Source: Candidatus Bodocaedibacter vickermanii
GTDB taxonomy: Bacteria > Pseudomonadota > Alphaproteobacteria > UBA6184
Assembly (NCBI RefSeq): GCF_014896945.1
Contig: NZ_CP054719.1
Location: forward strand, 543,153-607,152
Length of the DNA stretch: 64,000 bases
Direction of reading: 5' to 3'
The position numbers and the translations under genes are program-made. Of the stretch, positions 14,726 through 24,116 are shown in pieces. The notes beneath the pieces were generated by a model, which did no database searches, was not told where the DNA came from, and saw only the letters and a list, made by a program, of their open reading frames with translations. Position 1 is the stretch's first letter. Every line of letters begins with the position of its first letter.

Positions 14726-15325
14726 ATGATTGTTTGGGGATACTCAACTAAAACTCAGATCGTAAAGTCAGTGGATATTGGATGCTCACATTGCCATCAC
14801 AAGACGCTGAACATAGTTGCTTACAAGAAAGTATTTGATCTATTTTGGATTCCTTGTTTTCCGTTTAGTGCTCAACATGCCCTCGCGTGTCCAACGTGTG
14901 GCACACATTATGATATTTCAAGTACAACCATTGATGTGAAAACATTAAAAAGTTCACCGTCATGGAAACACTTTATAGGATTGATTATTTTTCCTTTAAT
15001 CCTTGGAAGTGTTCATGTGTTCAGCAAAATGAAAGAGGACAATTATTTAAAAGAAGCTGAAATTTATCGCCAAAATATTCAGGCAGATGATAAAGTTATT
15101 TTAGAAACTGACGAAGATAAAAAATTTCCTTATGTTGTTTATAAGGTTACTAACACATCCGATTTAACTATTACAGGTGTGTTTTCAAAGTATGCCTACA
15201 AGACATTAGACAGAGCCCGCAATGCTGCAAAATATCCAAAAGATGGGGACTTTGAAACCACAGAATCTCCAATTTCAAAAGAAGAATTTAATACACTTTC
15301 AAATATTAAAGCAATAGTGCGTTAA
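14726..15325 (+). CDS. Zinc-ribbon membrane protein of unknown function
   Basis: The 199-residue product has an N-terminal zinc ribbon made from CSHCHH (about residue 20) and CPTCG (about residue 57). One membrane segment (FIGLIIFPLILGSVHVF, about 80-97) and a polar C-terminal domain of roughly 100 residues follow. A good AAGGAG site supports the start. Zinc-ribbon/TM proteins of this layout are common and mostly uncharacterised. It could sense or assemble something at the membrane, but this is not shown. Confidence 0.6.
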   Translation: MIVWGYSTKTQIVKSVDIGCSHCHHKTLNIVAYKKVFDLFWIPCFPFSAQHALACPTCGTHYDISSTTIDVKTLKSSPSWKHFIGLIIFPLILGSVHVFSKMKEDNYLKEAEIYRQNIQADDKVILETDEDKKFPYVVYKVTNTSDLTITGVFSKYAYKTLDRARNAAKYPKDGDFETTESPISKEEFNTLSNIKAIVR

Positions 15326-15367
15326 GTTCATCATTGTTAAGCACCTAACCAAGCTTGCGATGCAAGC

Positions 15368-15427
15368 TGTGGGTAAAGACCTGGTAGCGCACCTACGCGC
15401 TAACCAGGTCGGGTGGGTGGGCTATAA
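15368..15427. repeat. Two-copy hairpin repeat, copy 1
   Basis: ACCTGGTAGCGC and GCGCTAACCAGGT form a bulged stem, followed by CGGGTGGGTGGGCTATA. Nearly the same 60 bp occurs at 30907-30966 downstream of the NB-ARC gene. Confidence 0.65.
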
Positions 15428-15432
15428 AAAGT

Positions 15433-15457
15433 CATCCGAGCGCGCTTTGCGAGGATG
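15433..15457 (-). terminator. Possible dnaE terminator
   Basis: On the minus strand CATCC...GGATG encloses a GC-rich segment and is followed by ACTTTTTATA. The inner pairing is imperfect, so this is moderate evidence for termination just after dnaE. Confidence 0.4.
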
Positions 15458-15462
15458 TCTAT

Positions 15463-18400
15463 TTAGGAAGCTTCTTTGGAAGACTCAAATACATTCAGTT
15501 TTTTTAGAAGTTCAATGGACAGGCGATAGCGTTTTGGCAGCGTAATATTGACGTTGAAATCGCCGCTTTGCATGACAAGATTGATGGCGATGGCGCCTTC
15601 TGGGGCGGATTTTAATAGGCGGTGAATTTGATCAATCTCTGCTTTGGTTTGAACCTTTAACACCAACTTGTTTTGATCATTCATCAACAAGCTTTCCAGG
15701 GGCTTAAAGTTCAGGGCACTTAACGAATACCCTTCTTCTTCAACCTTGATCAACGCATTGACCAATACCGTTTGACCCTCTTGCAACAATCGATCGTACT
15801 GATCCAAAGCTTCTGAAAATACAGTGATTTCAAAGTTACCATATTGATCAGACAATTGCACAAAGGCAAAACGATTACCACTTTTTGCGATGCGTTTTTG
15901 AACAGCAGTCACAACCGCACCAATTTGAATTTCCTGGGTTGAGGTAATGTCTTCAAATTCGCTGGATGGCGTTACATCGGGCAAGTCGATTCCATCTAAT
16001 GGATGCGACGATAAATAAAACCCAATGATCGCTTTTTCACGATTCAGCTTATCCATTTCTGGCCATTCATCGGAAGCAGGCAATGTGGGTTTAAATTCTT
16101 CACCACCGAACAAATTTGACTGTTGGGTGTTTTTTGATTCCCCCACATGGGACATAATGAATTCAAGGTTATCGAACAATTGCCTGCGATTGGGATGCAT
16201 ACCATCAAACGCCCCACCTTGAATCAGCGATTCAAGGATCCGCTTGTTCACAGCCTTGCTATCCAATCGTTTTACGAAATCAAAGATGTCTTTATACAGT
16301 CCGTTTGCATTTCGTTCTTCGATGACTTTTTCCATAACACCAACACCAACGCCTTTAAGGGCAGAGAGCGCATATCTCAAAGCTGTACCCTTTTCGGAAT
16401 CGAACAATACCTGAGAATAATTTACGTCTGGCGGTAACAGCGGCACTTTCATGCGGCGCACTTCGCCTGCAAACTTTGCGAGTTTTTCTGTATGGTTAAT
16501 ATCCAAACTCATGGTGGACGCAAAGAAATCAATGGGGTAATTTGCTTTTAAATACGCTGTTTGATATGCCAATAATCCATAGGGTGCAGAGTGAGATTTG
16601 TTAAATCCGTAACTTGCGAACTTTGCCATTTGATCGAAAATCTTCTCAGCCGCCGTGTGGGGAATCAAGTTCTTAATGCACCCACTCACAAATTTTGCAC
16701 GCTCTGCATCCATGGCCTCTTTGATCTTTTTACCCATGGCTCGTCGCAGCAAGTCCGCACCACCTAGGCTGTATCCGCCTAATTCCTGCGCAATTTTCAT
16801 GACTTGTTCTTGATATACCATCACACCAAACGTTTCTTTCAAAATCGGTGCTAATGAAGGGTGTGCCAACGTAATGGGCTGTTCGCCATGTTTACACGCA
16901 ATATATCGAGGAATATCATCCATAGGACCCGGACGATATAACGCCACCAACGCAATGATGTCTTCAAATGTGTCGGGTTTCAATTTCCGCAACACGTCCT
17001 TCATCCCCGAGCTTTCCAGCTGAAACACGCCCACAGTTTCAACGCGCGTTAACAAGTCAAAGGTCGCCTTATCATCAAAAGGAACTTGCGACATGTTCAC
17101 GTCGATGTCCCTTTGTTTTAACATGTCCACCGTATGTTGAATCACCGTCAGCGTTTTCAATCCCAAAAAGTCGAACTTGACCAATCCCGCTTGTTCCACA
17201 TATTTCATGTTGAATTGTGTCACCGGAATATCTGATGCAGGATCACGATATAGGGGAACAAGTTCATCCAGTGAACGATCCCCAATCACCACGCCCGCGG
17301 CATGGGTTGATACGTGCCGGTATAGACCTTCTAATTGCTGGCTGTAATCCAATAGGACTTCAACGCTATCTTCTTGTTGAGCCTCTTCTCGAAACTTAGG
17401 TTCCATCTCGATCGCTTCAGATAATGTAATGGGCGCATTGGGTTGACTTGGAACCAGTTTACAAATACGATCAACGACTGGATATGGAATCTGGAGAACT
17501 CGCCCAACATCACGTAACACCGCACGCGCTTGCAGCTTTCCAAAGGTAATAATCTGTGCAACCTTGTCATAACCATAGCGTTGTTGCACATAATGAATAA
17601 CCTCATCACGACGTTCCTGACAAAAGTCGATATCAAAGTCGGGCATCGATACACGTTCAGGATTTAAGAACCGCTCAAAGATTAATCCAAACCGCATAGG
17701 ATCAATATCAGTAATCGTCAATGACCATGCAACCAGCGAACCCGCACCCGAACCACGTCCAGGTCCCACAGGAATCCCCTGACGCTTTGACCACTGAATA
17801 AAATCTGCGACAATTAAGAAATACCCAGGAAATCCCATCCGGATAATCATATCCAATTCGGATTCTAACCGATTACCATACGTTGCATCAATGTCAGCCT
17901 GGATTTCTGGAGTCATATCCTTTGGATAGACGTGATTTTGCAATCGCAACTGAAGCCCTTCGCGTGCCATTCGACGCAGCGTATCGTGTTCTGTCGAACC
18001 ATCCCCACAATCAAACGGTGGTAAAATAGGGTCATGTGGCAATGGCATAAAACTGCATCGCTTTGCGATATTTACCGTGTTTTCAATGGCTTCAGGAAGG
18101 TCTTTAAACAATTCAATCATCTCGTCCATCGATTTAAACCGATGCTGTTCTGTCACGCGACGACGGTTATCTTGATTCACAAATTTTCCCTCTGCAATGC
18201 ATAAAAATGCATCATATGCCGGGAATGTTTTAGTGTCTAAAAAATAGGCATGATTGGTTGCAACAATAGGAACGTTAAAGCGTTGTGCAAGATCCAATAA
18301 TTTGGACTCAATTACCCGTTCATCCTGTAATCCATGGCGCGTCAATTCAATGTATACGCGATCGCCATAAATGCTCTGCAAGCGTTGGACGTAAGCTTCG

Positions 18401-18882
18401 GCATCAGGTTGTTTCTGCTTTAACAGCAACCGCGTTAATGCAGGCAATGGAGTTCCCGCAACCTGATCATAGGCAGCCCACGTAACGCCGCCCGTTAATA
18501 CAATAAGCCCTTGGTTGTATTGCTCCAACGTTTCCCACGATGCCACAGGTAAATCTGGATGCAATGATTTTAAATACGCCTTTGAAACTATTTTCAAAAG
18601 ATTCTGATATCCCTGTTTAGTCTGCACAATCACAGGTAAAATATCAGGCAACGTTTCACCAGATTCTATATAGAGCTGACATCCAATAATGGGTTGAACA
18701 CCAACACCAGATAACGCCAATGCAGATTCTAACGCACCAAATAAATTGGCCGTGTCAGTAATGCCAACAGCGGGCATAGCCCCAGCATCACAGGCCTTTG
18801 CAAGCTCTTTGATGGTGATGGCACCCTCTGCAAGGGAATACGCCGTGTGAGTTCGCAAATGAATAAAAAGTGTATTGCTCAT
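15463..18882 (-). CDS. dnaE: DNA polymerase III alpha subunit
   Basis: DnaE is the replicative polymerase. The product of about 1139 residues has the PHP domain at the N-terminus (FIHLRTHTAYSLAEGA), the C-family polymerase core with the catalytic aspartates in MPDFDIDFCQERRDEV, the GRGSGAGSLVAW and YQEQVMKIAQELGGYS motifs, a helix-hairpin-helix region, and a C-terminal OB fold (IQIGAVVTAVQKR). The length is normal. I start at MSNTLF, four residues after the first possible Met, to match family N-termini. The gene is transcribed alone, with a repeat field upstream. Confidence 0.97.
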   Translation of the reverse strand: MSNTLFIHLRTHTAYSLAEGAITIKELAKACDAGAMPAVGITDTANLFGALESALALSGVGVQPIIGCQLYIESGETLPDILPVIVQTKQGYQNLLKIVSKAYLKSLHPDLPVASWETLEQYNQGLIVLTGGVTWAAYDQVAGTPLPALTRLLLKQKQPDAEAYVQRLQSIYGDRVYIELTRHGLQDERVIESKLLDLAQRFNVPIVATNHAYFLDTKTFPAYDAFLCIAEGKFVNQDNRRRVTEQHRFKSMDEMIELFKDLPEAIENTVNIAKRCSFMPLPHDPILPPFDCGDGSTEHDTLRRMAREGLQLRLQNHVYPKDMTPEIQADIDATYGNRLESELDMIIRMGFPGYFLIVADFIQWSKRQGIPVGPGRGSGAGSLVAWSLTITDIDPMRFGLIFERFLNPERVSMPDFDIDFCQERRDEVIHYVQQRYGYDKVAQIITFGKLQARAVLRDVGRVLQIPYPVVDRICKLVPSQPNAPITLSEAIEMEPKFREEAQQEDSVEVLLDYSQQLEGLYRHVSTHAAGVVIGDRSLDELVPLYRDPASDIPVTQFNMKYVEQAGLVKFDFLGLKTLTVIQHTVDMLKQRDIDVNMSQVPFDDKATFDLLTRVETVGVFQLESSGMKDVLRKLKPDTFEDIIALVALYRPGPMDDIPRYIACKHGEQPITLAHPSLAPILKETFGVMVYQEQVMKIAQELGGYSLGGADLLRRAMGKKIKEAMDAERAKFVSGCIKNLIPHTAAEKIFDQMAKFASYGFNKSHSAPYGLLAYQTAYLKANYPIDFFASTMSLDINHTEKLAKFAGEVRRMKVPLLPPDVNYSQVLFDSEKGTALRYALSALKGVGVGVMEKVIEERNANGLYKDIFDFVKRLDSKAVNKRILESLIQGGAFDGMHPNRRQLFDNLEFIMSHVGESKNTQQSNLFGGEEFKPTLPASDEWPEMDKLNREKAIIGFYLSSHPLDGIDLPDVTPSSEFEDITSTQEIQIGAVVTAVQKRIAKSGNRFAFVQLSDQYGNFEITVFSEALDQYDRLLQEGQTVLVNALIKVEEEGYSLSALNFKPLESLLMNDQNKLVLKVQTKAEIDQIHRLLKSAPEGAIAINLVMQSGDFNVNITLPKRYRLSIELLKKLNVFESSKEAS

Positions 18883-18919
18883 GAGTAAGCACATCTTACA
18901 ATAAATTTAAGCGAAGGGC

Positions 18920-19078
18920 AACCAGGCAACGTGCCGTTGCATCCTTTAGGTTAAATTGAGAGTGGTTGGAGATGTGGCAACGTGAGGTTGCACCAGGGAT
19001 GATCCCTAGACCCGGTATGTTGGATCTTGTGTGATTTGAGATGTGGCAACGTGACGTTGCATCCATTAAGTTAGATTG
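18920..19078 (+). repeat. Modular triloop-hairpin repeats, cluster 3
   Basis: Three hairpins occur within 140 bp: CAACG-TGC-CGTTG (18927-18939), a mismatched CAACG-TGA-GGTTG just after 18976, and CAACG-TGA-CGTTG (19047-19059). Each is followed by a TTAGATTGAG-like or related sequence. The mismatched unit looks like an intermediate between two paired forms. Confidence 0.8.
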
Positions 19079-19642
19079 AGTGTGGTTTGAGATATATAAT
19101 AAATGAGGGACTGTTGAGGACAGTTTGGGATGAGAGAGATTTTTGACCCACCTTCGGCGCAGGAGGGGTAAGGGTGAAAAATGATTTTGAGATATTTTGT
19201 TGGAGAGTGTGTTTTAGTTCCTTTGTTTGAAAGTGCTGTGTTTGTGCAACTTTCAAAGTGTTGTTATAGCAATGTGTGTTTGCCGCGTGAAATCCATGTC
19301 TGTGCGAATCGGATCTATCTTATTGGATGCAACCTCAGGTTGCAAAACCGAGTGAATCCCCAGTAACCCGCACGTGCAAAAAGAACCCCATTTCTTACAC
19401 GAATGGGGAAAGGCGGACTTTATTGATAGGCACAAAGTCGGTGTTTTACGAGCCCGTCGGCTCTAGGGGTTGTTTACAGGGCAGTGTCTACTGATCGGGT
19501 AGCTTGAGTCCTGTACTGGGGATTCGATTCGGCATGTCTTTGAGTGGTTCAAAGACGTAGAACGAAAAAAGGCTACCCAGGTTTTTGGGTAGCCTCTTCG
19601 CAATTCTAGTTATTAGTATACATAAAAAGTTTGGATTGTCAA
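19078..19642 (-). repeat. Promoter-terminator element, copy B
   Basis: On the minus strand it has TTGACA (19637-19642), a 16-nt spacer, TATACT (19615-19620) and a terminator stem GGCTACCCA/TGGGTAGCC (19571-19594) with its T tract. The structured segment lies at 19354-19525, followed by a CAACC-TGA-GGTTG module and the CTTACCCCTCCTGCGCC tail. It shares its far tail with copy A. Confidence 0.8.
19354..19525 (-). ncRNA. Candidate structured RNA segment, copy B
   Basis: The 172-nt segment is closed by GAATCCCCAGTA and TACTGGGGATTC. It keeps the GAGCC/GGCTC, GACTTT/AAAGTC and CCCCATT/AATGGGG stems seen in copies A and C. Confidence 0.45.
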
Positions 19643-19649
19643 GAGCAAA

Positions 19650-19765
19650 CTGAGTTTGCATCCATTAGGTCAGATCCGATGTGATCTGACACGGATTATA
19701 AATTTTTCCAAGCCGTATACTTACTGGGTGCAGCCTTAGGCTGGCAACGTGCCGTTGCATCCGAT
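19650..19765 (+). repeat. Modular triloop-hairpin repeats, cluster 4
   Basis: It contains a TTAG/GTCAGATCCGATGTG...ACGGATTATAA module and a CAACG-TGC-CGTTG hairpin followed by CATCC. It uses the variant connecting sequence AATTTTTCCAAGCCGTAT that also occurs in the other fields. Confidence 0.75.
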
Positions 19766-19774
19766 AGATTTATG

Positions 19775-19950
19775 AAAAAATTTGAACAAAAATGAAATTC
19801 TCTAGCTGCTGGTCTCGCGCCCCCGATGGGGCCCTCCCATCATCATTACTCAGTGCGTGTCCTCCCCCCGCCACCACAACGTAATACAATTGGTATCTCT
19901 CAAAAAAATCGTTTTTGAAAAGTTACACGTCTTCCCAGGGATTCCATCCC
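19775..19950 (+). repeat. Conserved GC-rich block, copy 1
   Basis: The block reads CTCGCGCCCCCGATGGGGCC, then CTCCCATCATCATTACTCAG, then a CCTCCCCCCGCCACCACAAC stretch, then a shared AT-rich right flank with AAAAAAATCGTTTTTGAAAA. Nearly the same sequence is at 43800-43975 and a shorter form at 56675-56780. Short stems (CCCC/GGGG) are present. A 14-codon frame on the minus strand is not kept in the third copy. Confidence 0.7.
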
Positions 19951-20060
19951 TGGCAACCTGAGGTTGCATCCATTAGGTTAGATTGGGAGGGTATTATAAA
20001 CTGTGTCAGATCACATCGAATCCAACTTATGGGTGCAGGGATCATCCCTGCTTTCACGCA
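19945..20060 (+). repeat. Modular triloop-hairpin repeats, cluster 5
   Basis: CAACC-TGA-GGTTG (19954-19966) is followed by CATCCATTAGGTTAGATTG. An AACTTATGGGTGCAGGGATCATCCCTG unit in the opposite orientation follows. Confidence 0.75.
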
Positions 20061-20199
20061 GCGCTGTGCTACTTTATATCCAGAATCGTCATTACGTATC
20101 AGATGCACCCACACTAACATGTGGGATCTGAGTTTTCTATAATCCTACCATCTTCAAACTATCAGATACTTCTTAACAAACTATGAACAGAACGAACAT

Positions 20200-20350
20200 T
20201 TTTGCAACCTGAGGTTGTATCCCATAGGTTAGATCCGAGCAGCGTGATACTACACTCGCTAGGTTAGACGTGGTTAGACGTGGTTAGACGTGGTCTGACA
20301 CGGATTATCATTTTTCCAAATCGTATTACCTAATGAGTCCAGGGATCATC
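20200..20350 (+). repeat. Modular repeats, cluster 6, with short direct repeats
   Basis: A CAACC-TGA-GGTTG hairpin and its TTAGATCCGA module are followed by three head-to-tail copies of GGTTAGACGT near 20260-20290 and then an ACGGATTATCATTTTTCC segment. The short direct repeats look like slippage inside a module. Confidence 0.7.
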
Positions 20351-20354
20351 TCAG

Positions 20355-20428
20355 GCGGCTCAAGGGCGCTTTGCGCACCAGAGCGGCAGTTGCCGCTATC
20401 AAATCGCGTTGCGATTTGCTTGAGCCGC
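20355..20428. repeat. 74-bp GC-rich palindromic element, copy 2
   Basis: It has GCGGCTCAAG/CTTGAGCCGC terminal arms with the inner sequence in the opposite orientation to the copy at 10766. Its flank (AGAGGTCGGCATAAATGAGAG) is shared with the other copies in reverse, so the repeated unit is longer than the palindrome itself. Confidence 0.75.
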
Positions 20429-20499
20429 ATAAAGGCAGAGGTCGGCATAAATGAGAGAGTTGATACAGCAGTGATATGCTGGGCGAGATCCGAGGGGCA

Positions 20500-20602
20500 C
20501 AATGTGTTGGTTGCGTATAATCCGTGTCAGAACGCATCGGATCTAACTTAACGAGTGCAGCATCATGCTGCTTAATGGATGCAACCTCAGGTTGCCAGAT
20601 TG
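20500..20602 (-). repeat. Modular triloop-hairpin repeats, cluster 7, abutting uvrB
   Basis: Minus-strand units CAGCATGATGCTG and CAACCTGAGGTTG lie immediately after the uvrB stop codon, with the AATCCGTGTCAGAACGCATC module upstream. Their position suits an mRNA 3'-end hairpin. Confidence 0.75.
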
Positions 20603-20603
20603 C

Positions 20604-22583
20604 CTACTCCTTCACACCCAGAAAGTGCCGTTCCAGTTCTTTGATTTCGTCACGCAGTCTGGCGGCAACTTCAAAATCCAGATTTTCTGCCGCAGTTAAC
20701 ATTTGCTTGCGCAGTTTTTCAATCTGTTTTGGGGTAACGGTTTTTTCCGCAACGGCGATGGTTTCTTCAACCGCAACTTCCTCTTGCCACTCATGCAAAA
20801 TGTGTTTCAAGTTTTTCTTAATGGTAGTGGGAGTAATCCCATGTTTTTCATTGTATGCGACTTGCTTTGTACGACGACGATCGGTTTCATCCAGTGCCGC
20901 CTTCATCGAATCCGTAATACGATCTGCGTACAAAATAACACGACCTTCAACGTTACGCGCTGCACGACCGATAGTTTGAATCAGCGAAGTTCTAGATCGC
21001 AAAAATCCTTCTTTATCTGCATCCAAGATTGCAACCAACCCACATTCTGGGATGTCCAGACCTTCTCGCAATAAGTTAATCCCTACTAAAATATCAACCT
21101 CACCCTGGCGCAGCTTTTGAATGATTTCGATGCGCTCTAACGTATCAATGTCCGAATGCAAATACGTGACTTTAAAGCCTGCCTCTAATAAATAATCGGT
21201 CAGCGCTTCTGACATTTTTTTTGTGAGCGTTGTCACCAGAACTCTAAATCCATTATCAATTGTAATGCGACATTCAGAAATTAGATCATCGACTTGATGT
21301 TCCGTTGGGCGTATGTCACACATGGGATCGACCAACCCTGTGGGACGAATGACTTGTTCAACAAACACGCCGTGCGCCTGCTCTAACTCCCACGGTCCAG
21401 GTGTTGCGGATACATAGATGGTTTGGGGGCGCATTGTATCCCACTCTTCAAACCTTAAGGGTCGATTATCAATACACACAGGCAATCTGAATCCATAATT
21501 GGATAACGTGGATTTACGGCTAAAGTCGCCGCGACACATGCCACCGACTTGTGGTACTGACACATGGCTTTCATCCACAAATAATAATGAATTTTTGGGT
21601 AAATACTCAAACAACGTGGGTGGTGGCTCTCCCGGAGCACGCCCCGTCAAATACCGCGAATAATTTTCAATCCCCTGACACATGCCCGTCGCCGTTAACA
21701 TTTCAATATCAAACGTGGTGCGTTCACGAATGCGTTGGGATTCAATCAGCTTTCCTTCGGATTCAAATTCCGCAATTCTAAGTATTAAATCTTTTTGCAT
21801 CTGCAAAATGGCTTGCTGAATTGTTGGACCAGGGGTTACATAGTGACTGTTTGGAAAGACTTTGACGTTTTCCAATGATGAGAATTTTTGACCTGTTAAC
21901 GGATCAAACTCATCAATGGATTCTATTTCATCTCCAAAAAAGGACAACCGCCAAGCTCTATCTTCATAGTGCGACGGAAATATTTCAAGGACATCTCCCC
22001 TTACCCGGAAATTTCCACGGGCAAAACCTACATCGTTGCGTTGGTATTGGCGTGAGACTAATGTTCGCATCAGTTCATCGGTGGGAAGGTGCTGACCAAC
22101 CTTTAATTCAAACATCATCCCACGATAGGCTTCAACGTCTCCCAACCCATAAATACACGATACACTGGCAACGATAATCGTATCTTCGCGTTCCAAGATT
22201 GCGCGTGTCGCAGCGTGTCGCATGCGATCAATTTGTTCGTTAATTGACGATTCTTTTGCGATATAGGTATCCGTACGCGGCACATAGGCTTCTGGAGTAT
22301 AATAATCGTAATACGACACAAAATATTCAACGGAATTGTCCGGAAAGAAATGCTTCATTTCGCCGTATAACTGCGCGGCCAAGGTTTTATTGTGCGCCAT
22401 AATAATTGCAGGACGCTGAGTTTCCTGAATAATTTGAGCCATGGTAAACGTCTTACCCGTTCCAGTAGCCCCCAACAATACTTGATCACGATCTCCTTTT
22501 GAAAGGCCATCAACCAATTCGCGAATCGCCTGGGGTTGGTCTCCCGCAGGTTGATATTCAGAGTGGATTTTAAATCGTGTCAT
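20604..22583 (-). CDS. uvrB: Excinuclease ABC subunit B
   Basis: UvrB is the damage-verifying helicase of nucleotide excision repair, working with UvrA and UvrC. The 659-residue product has Walker [10 protein letters not shown], the DNA-binding beta-hairpin around [14 protein letters not shown], helicase motifs to the QTIGRAARN motif VI, and the C-terminal UVR domain ([17 protein letters not shown]) that contacts UvrC. I start at MTRFKIH because GGAG lies 7 nt before it; the 13-residue upstream extension is not family-like. The stop codon is followed within about 10 bp by hairpin repeats. Confidence 0.97.
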   Translation of the reverse strand: MTRFKIHSEYQPAGDQPQAIRELVDGLSKGDRDQVLLGATGTGKTFTMAQIIQETQRPAIIMAHNKTLAAQLYGEMKHFFPDNSVEYFVSYYDYYTPEAYVPRTDTYIAKESSINEQIDRMRHAATRAILEREDTIIVASVSCIYGLGDVEAYRGMMFELKVGQHLPTDELMRTLVSRQYQRNDVGFARGNFRVRGDVLEIFPSHYEDRAWRLSFFGDEIESIDEFDPLTGQKFSSLENVKVFPNSHYVTPGPTIQQAILQMQKDLILRIAEFESEGKLIESQRIRERTTFDIEMLTATGMCQGIENYSRYLTGRAPGEPPPTLFEYLPKNSLLFVDESHVSVPQVGGMCRGDFSRKSTLSNYGFRLPVCIDNRPLRFEEWDTMRPQTIYVSATPGPWELEQAHGVFVEQVIRPTGLVDPMCDIRPTEHQVDDLISECRITIDNGFRVLVTTLTKKMSEALTDYLLEAGFKVTYLHSDIDTLERIEIIQKLRQGEVDILVGINLLREGLDIPECGLVAILDADKEGFLRSRTSLIQTIGRAARNVEGRVILYADRITDSMKAALDETDRRRTKQVAYNEKHGITPTTIKKNLKHILHEWQEEVAVEETIAVAEKTVTPKQIEKLRKQMLTAAENLDFEVAARLRDEIKELERHFLGVKE

Positions 22584-22783
22584 GTCTCCGTCCAGAAATA
22601 ATTGATGTCTGAACCGTATCATTTCTAGATAAAAGTTACAAGTTCTGCTCTATATGAACACAATACGCCTTAGAAGACGAAAGACACATGCCTTGTTGTA
22701 CCTTTCGTCTTATTCCCAAGATCTTACCCAAAAAACATGATCACTAGTTTTTTGGATGCTTATATACCCGATTTATACTACTA

Positions 22784-23956
22784 TTATAATTCTTCATTAA
22801 CTTTGTAATGAGCTTTAAAAAGGCCGTATAAAATAGGGTTTTCAGCGAATCCATCTTTCTGCCATTTAAGATTTTTAACTAAGTATTTCTGAGCGTCTTC
22901 CACGCCCTCATCCGCAAGTTTGACCAAAGCATCTGGAGACACTTGCAACCCATATCTGTTTTCTGCATATCCACTTGCTACTATCGATTTAGCACTTTTC
23001 CATCCCTTTTGAGCCAATTCAAGCAGTTTGTCAGTTGATTGGTCAAACCCATAGTGTCCTGTTGCATAACCACTCGCCACATAAGACTGAAAGCACTCAA
23101 AACCTTCTTCGGCTAGCTCTATCATCTTTTCAGTCGAATGCTGAAACCCATACTTCCCCTGAATAAGTCCCCATACAACAAACCAATCAGCTTGATTCCA
23201 ATGTTTGTAAACCAATTTCATCAATTCTTCAGGCGATTGCTGAAACCCATGGGTTCCTTCTGCGTAACCATTAGCCACCAAGAACTGTGCATTTTTGGAT
23301 CCACGTTCAGCCAGACTCATTAATTGGTCATCAGGAATCTTCAGAGCCCTATTAACACGCAAACTTTCAGCTGTATAGGGGAAAGCTTCCCCCCATCCCT
23401 TATTCAGCAATTTTTCTTGTTTTTCTTTAGATTGTTTAAAACCAAAATAACCATGTTGGTATCCCTCCAACACACGGCTTTGCGCCATTTTATTTCCGCG
23501 ATGTCCCAAAGCAATCAGTTCTTCGGGAGTTAACAGTCTAACTGGCAATAAACCCGTGGGTCTTATTGAGCTAGCAATTCTTAAAAAATCATCCCGTTTT
23601 TTACTTTCAAGATTACTTTCATGTTGCGGCAGAATAGACGGTATCATTCCAGCATGTTTCATTTCAGAAAACACCTGAACTATAAATTCTTCAGTAGATA
23701 AGGTTGACACGTCAGACTCTGGGTTTAAACTAGGTAGCTTATCCTGTTCAACCTGAGTTAAATCAAAAGCTTTATTAAATTGCTCTTTTAAATTCTGTGG
23801 CGTTATTGTACTAACAGACGCTGATTCAAATGGGTCTTTACACATTTGATGAATTCCTGAAAAGTCTTGGCATAAATATTTCGATGACCCCATACCACCG
23901 TACATGATGGATGGCATGAACAATGGCAGTAAAAATAATTTTTGAATGTTTTTCAT
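22784..23956 (-). CDS. Secreted Sel1-like repeat protein
   Basis: The product of about 390 residues starts with a signal peptide (MKNIQKLFLLPLFMPSIMYGG). From about residue 150 it holds six or seven repeats of roughly 36 residues, such as ELAEEGFECFQSYVASGYAT and KLADEGVEDAQKYLVKNL. Each has a helix, an A/S-x-G-Y turn and the linker YGFxQS. These match the general layout of Sel1-like repeats, which form alpha solenoids for protein binding and are common in secreted proteins of host-associated bacteria. I start at MKNIQK because of an AGGGG site; a longer frame opens 30 bp upstream. A role in host interaction is inference. Confidence 0.7.
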   Translation of the reverse strand: MKNIQKLFLLPLFMPSIMYGGMGSSKYLCQDFSGIHQMCKDPFESASVSTITPQNLKEQFNKAFDLTQVEQDKLPSLNPESDVSTLSTEEFIVQVFSEMKHAGMIPSILPQHESNLESKKRDDFLRIASSIRPTGLLPVRLLTPEELIALGHRGNKMAQSRVLEGYQHGYFGFKQSKEKQEKLLNKGWGEAFPYTAESLRVNRALKIPDDQLMSLAERGSKNAQFLVANGYAEGTHGFQQSPEELMKLVYKHWNQADWFVVWGLIQGKYGFQHSTEKMIELAEEGFECFQSYVASGYATGHYGFDQSTDKLLELAQKGWKSAKSIVASGYAENRYGLQVSPDALVKLADEGVEDAQKYLVKNLKWQKDGFAENPILYGLFKAHYKVNEEL

Positions 23957-24043
23957 AATGTATAACCCCTGTTTTTCCCAATACATAAAACGTAGAGTAA
24001 ATTTGTTAATAGTTTATTAATTTTTACAAAGGTAATAAAAAGA

Positions 24044-24085
24044 ATCCTCCCCTAATTCCAATCGCAGAACAGGGGGATTTTTTAG
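24044..24085 (-). terminator. Intrinsic terminator of large secreted protein gene
   Basis: On the minus strand AATCCCCCT and AGGGGAGGATT form a stem around a 16-nt loop, followed by CTTTTTATT. It separates the large secreted protein gene from the Sel1-like repeat gene. Confidence 0.65.
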
Positions 24086-24116
24086 TCATAGATCTGTCGT
24101 CATTTAACAGATAGGA

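Larger units (their letters stand above)
18883..20603. other. 1.7 kb intergenic repeat field
   Basis: It holds no supported gene. It contains modular hairpin repeats at both ends and in the middle, promoter-terminator element copy B on the minus strand, the conserved GC block copy 1, and the large palindrome copy 2. Any dnaE promoter must lie in the first 150 bp next to repeats. Confidence 0.8.

Noticed and set aside
19800-19860. 14-codon minus-strand frame ATGATGATGGGAGGG... in the GC-rich block
   Set aside because: The copy at 56690 has base losses that break the frame, so it is not a conserved leader peptide.
18920-20600. Regularly repeated short palindromes that could suggest a CRISPR array
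   Set aside because: Spacing is irregular, unit orientation changes, the intervening DNA is itself repetitive, and no cas gene is present.
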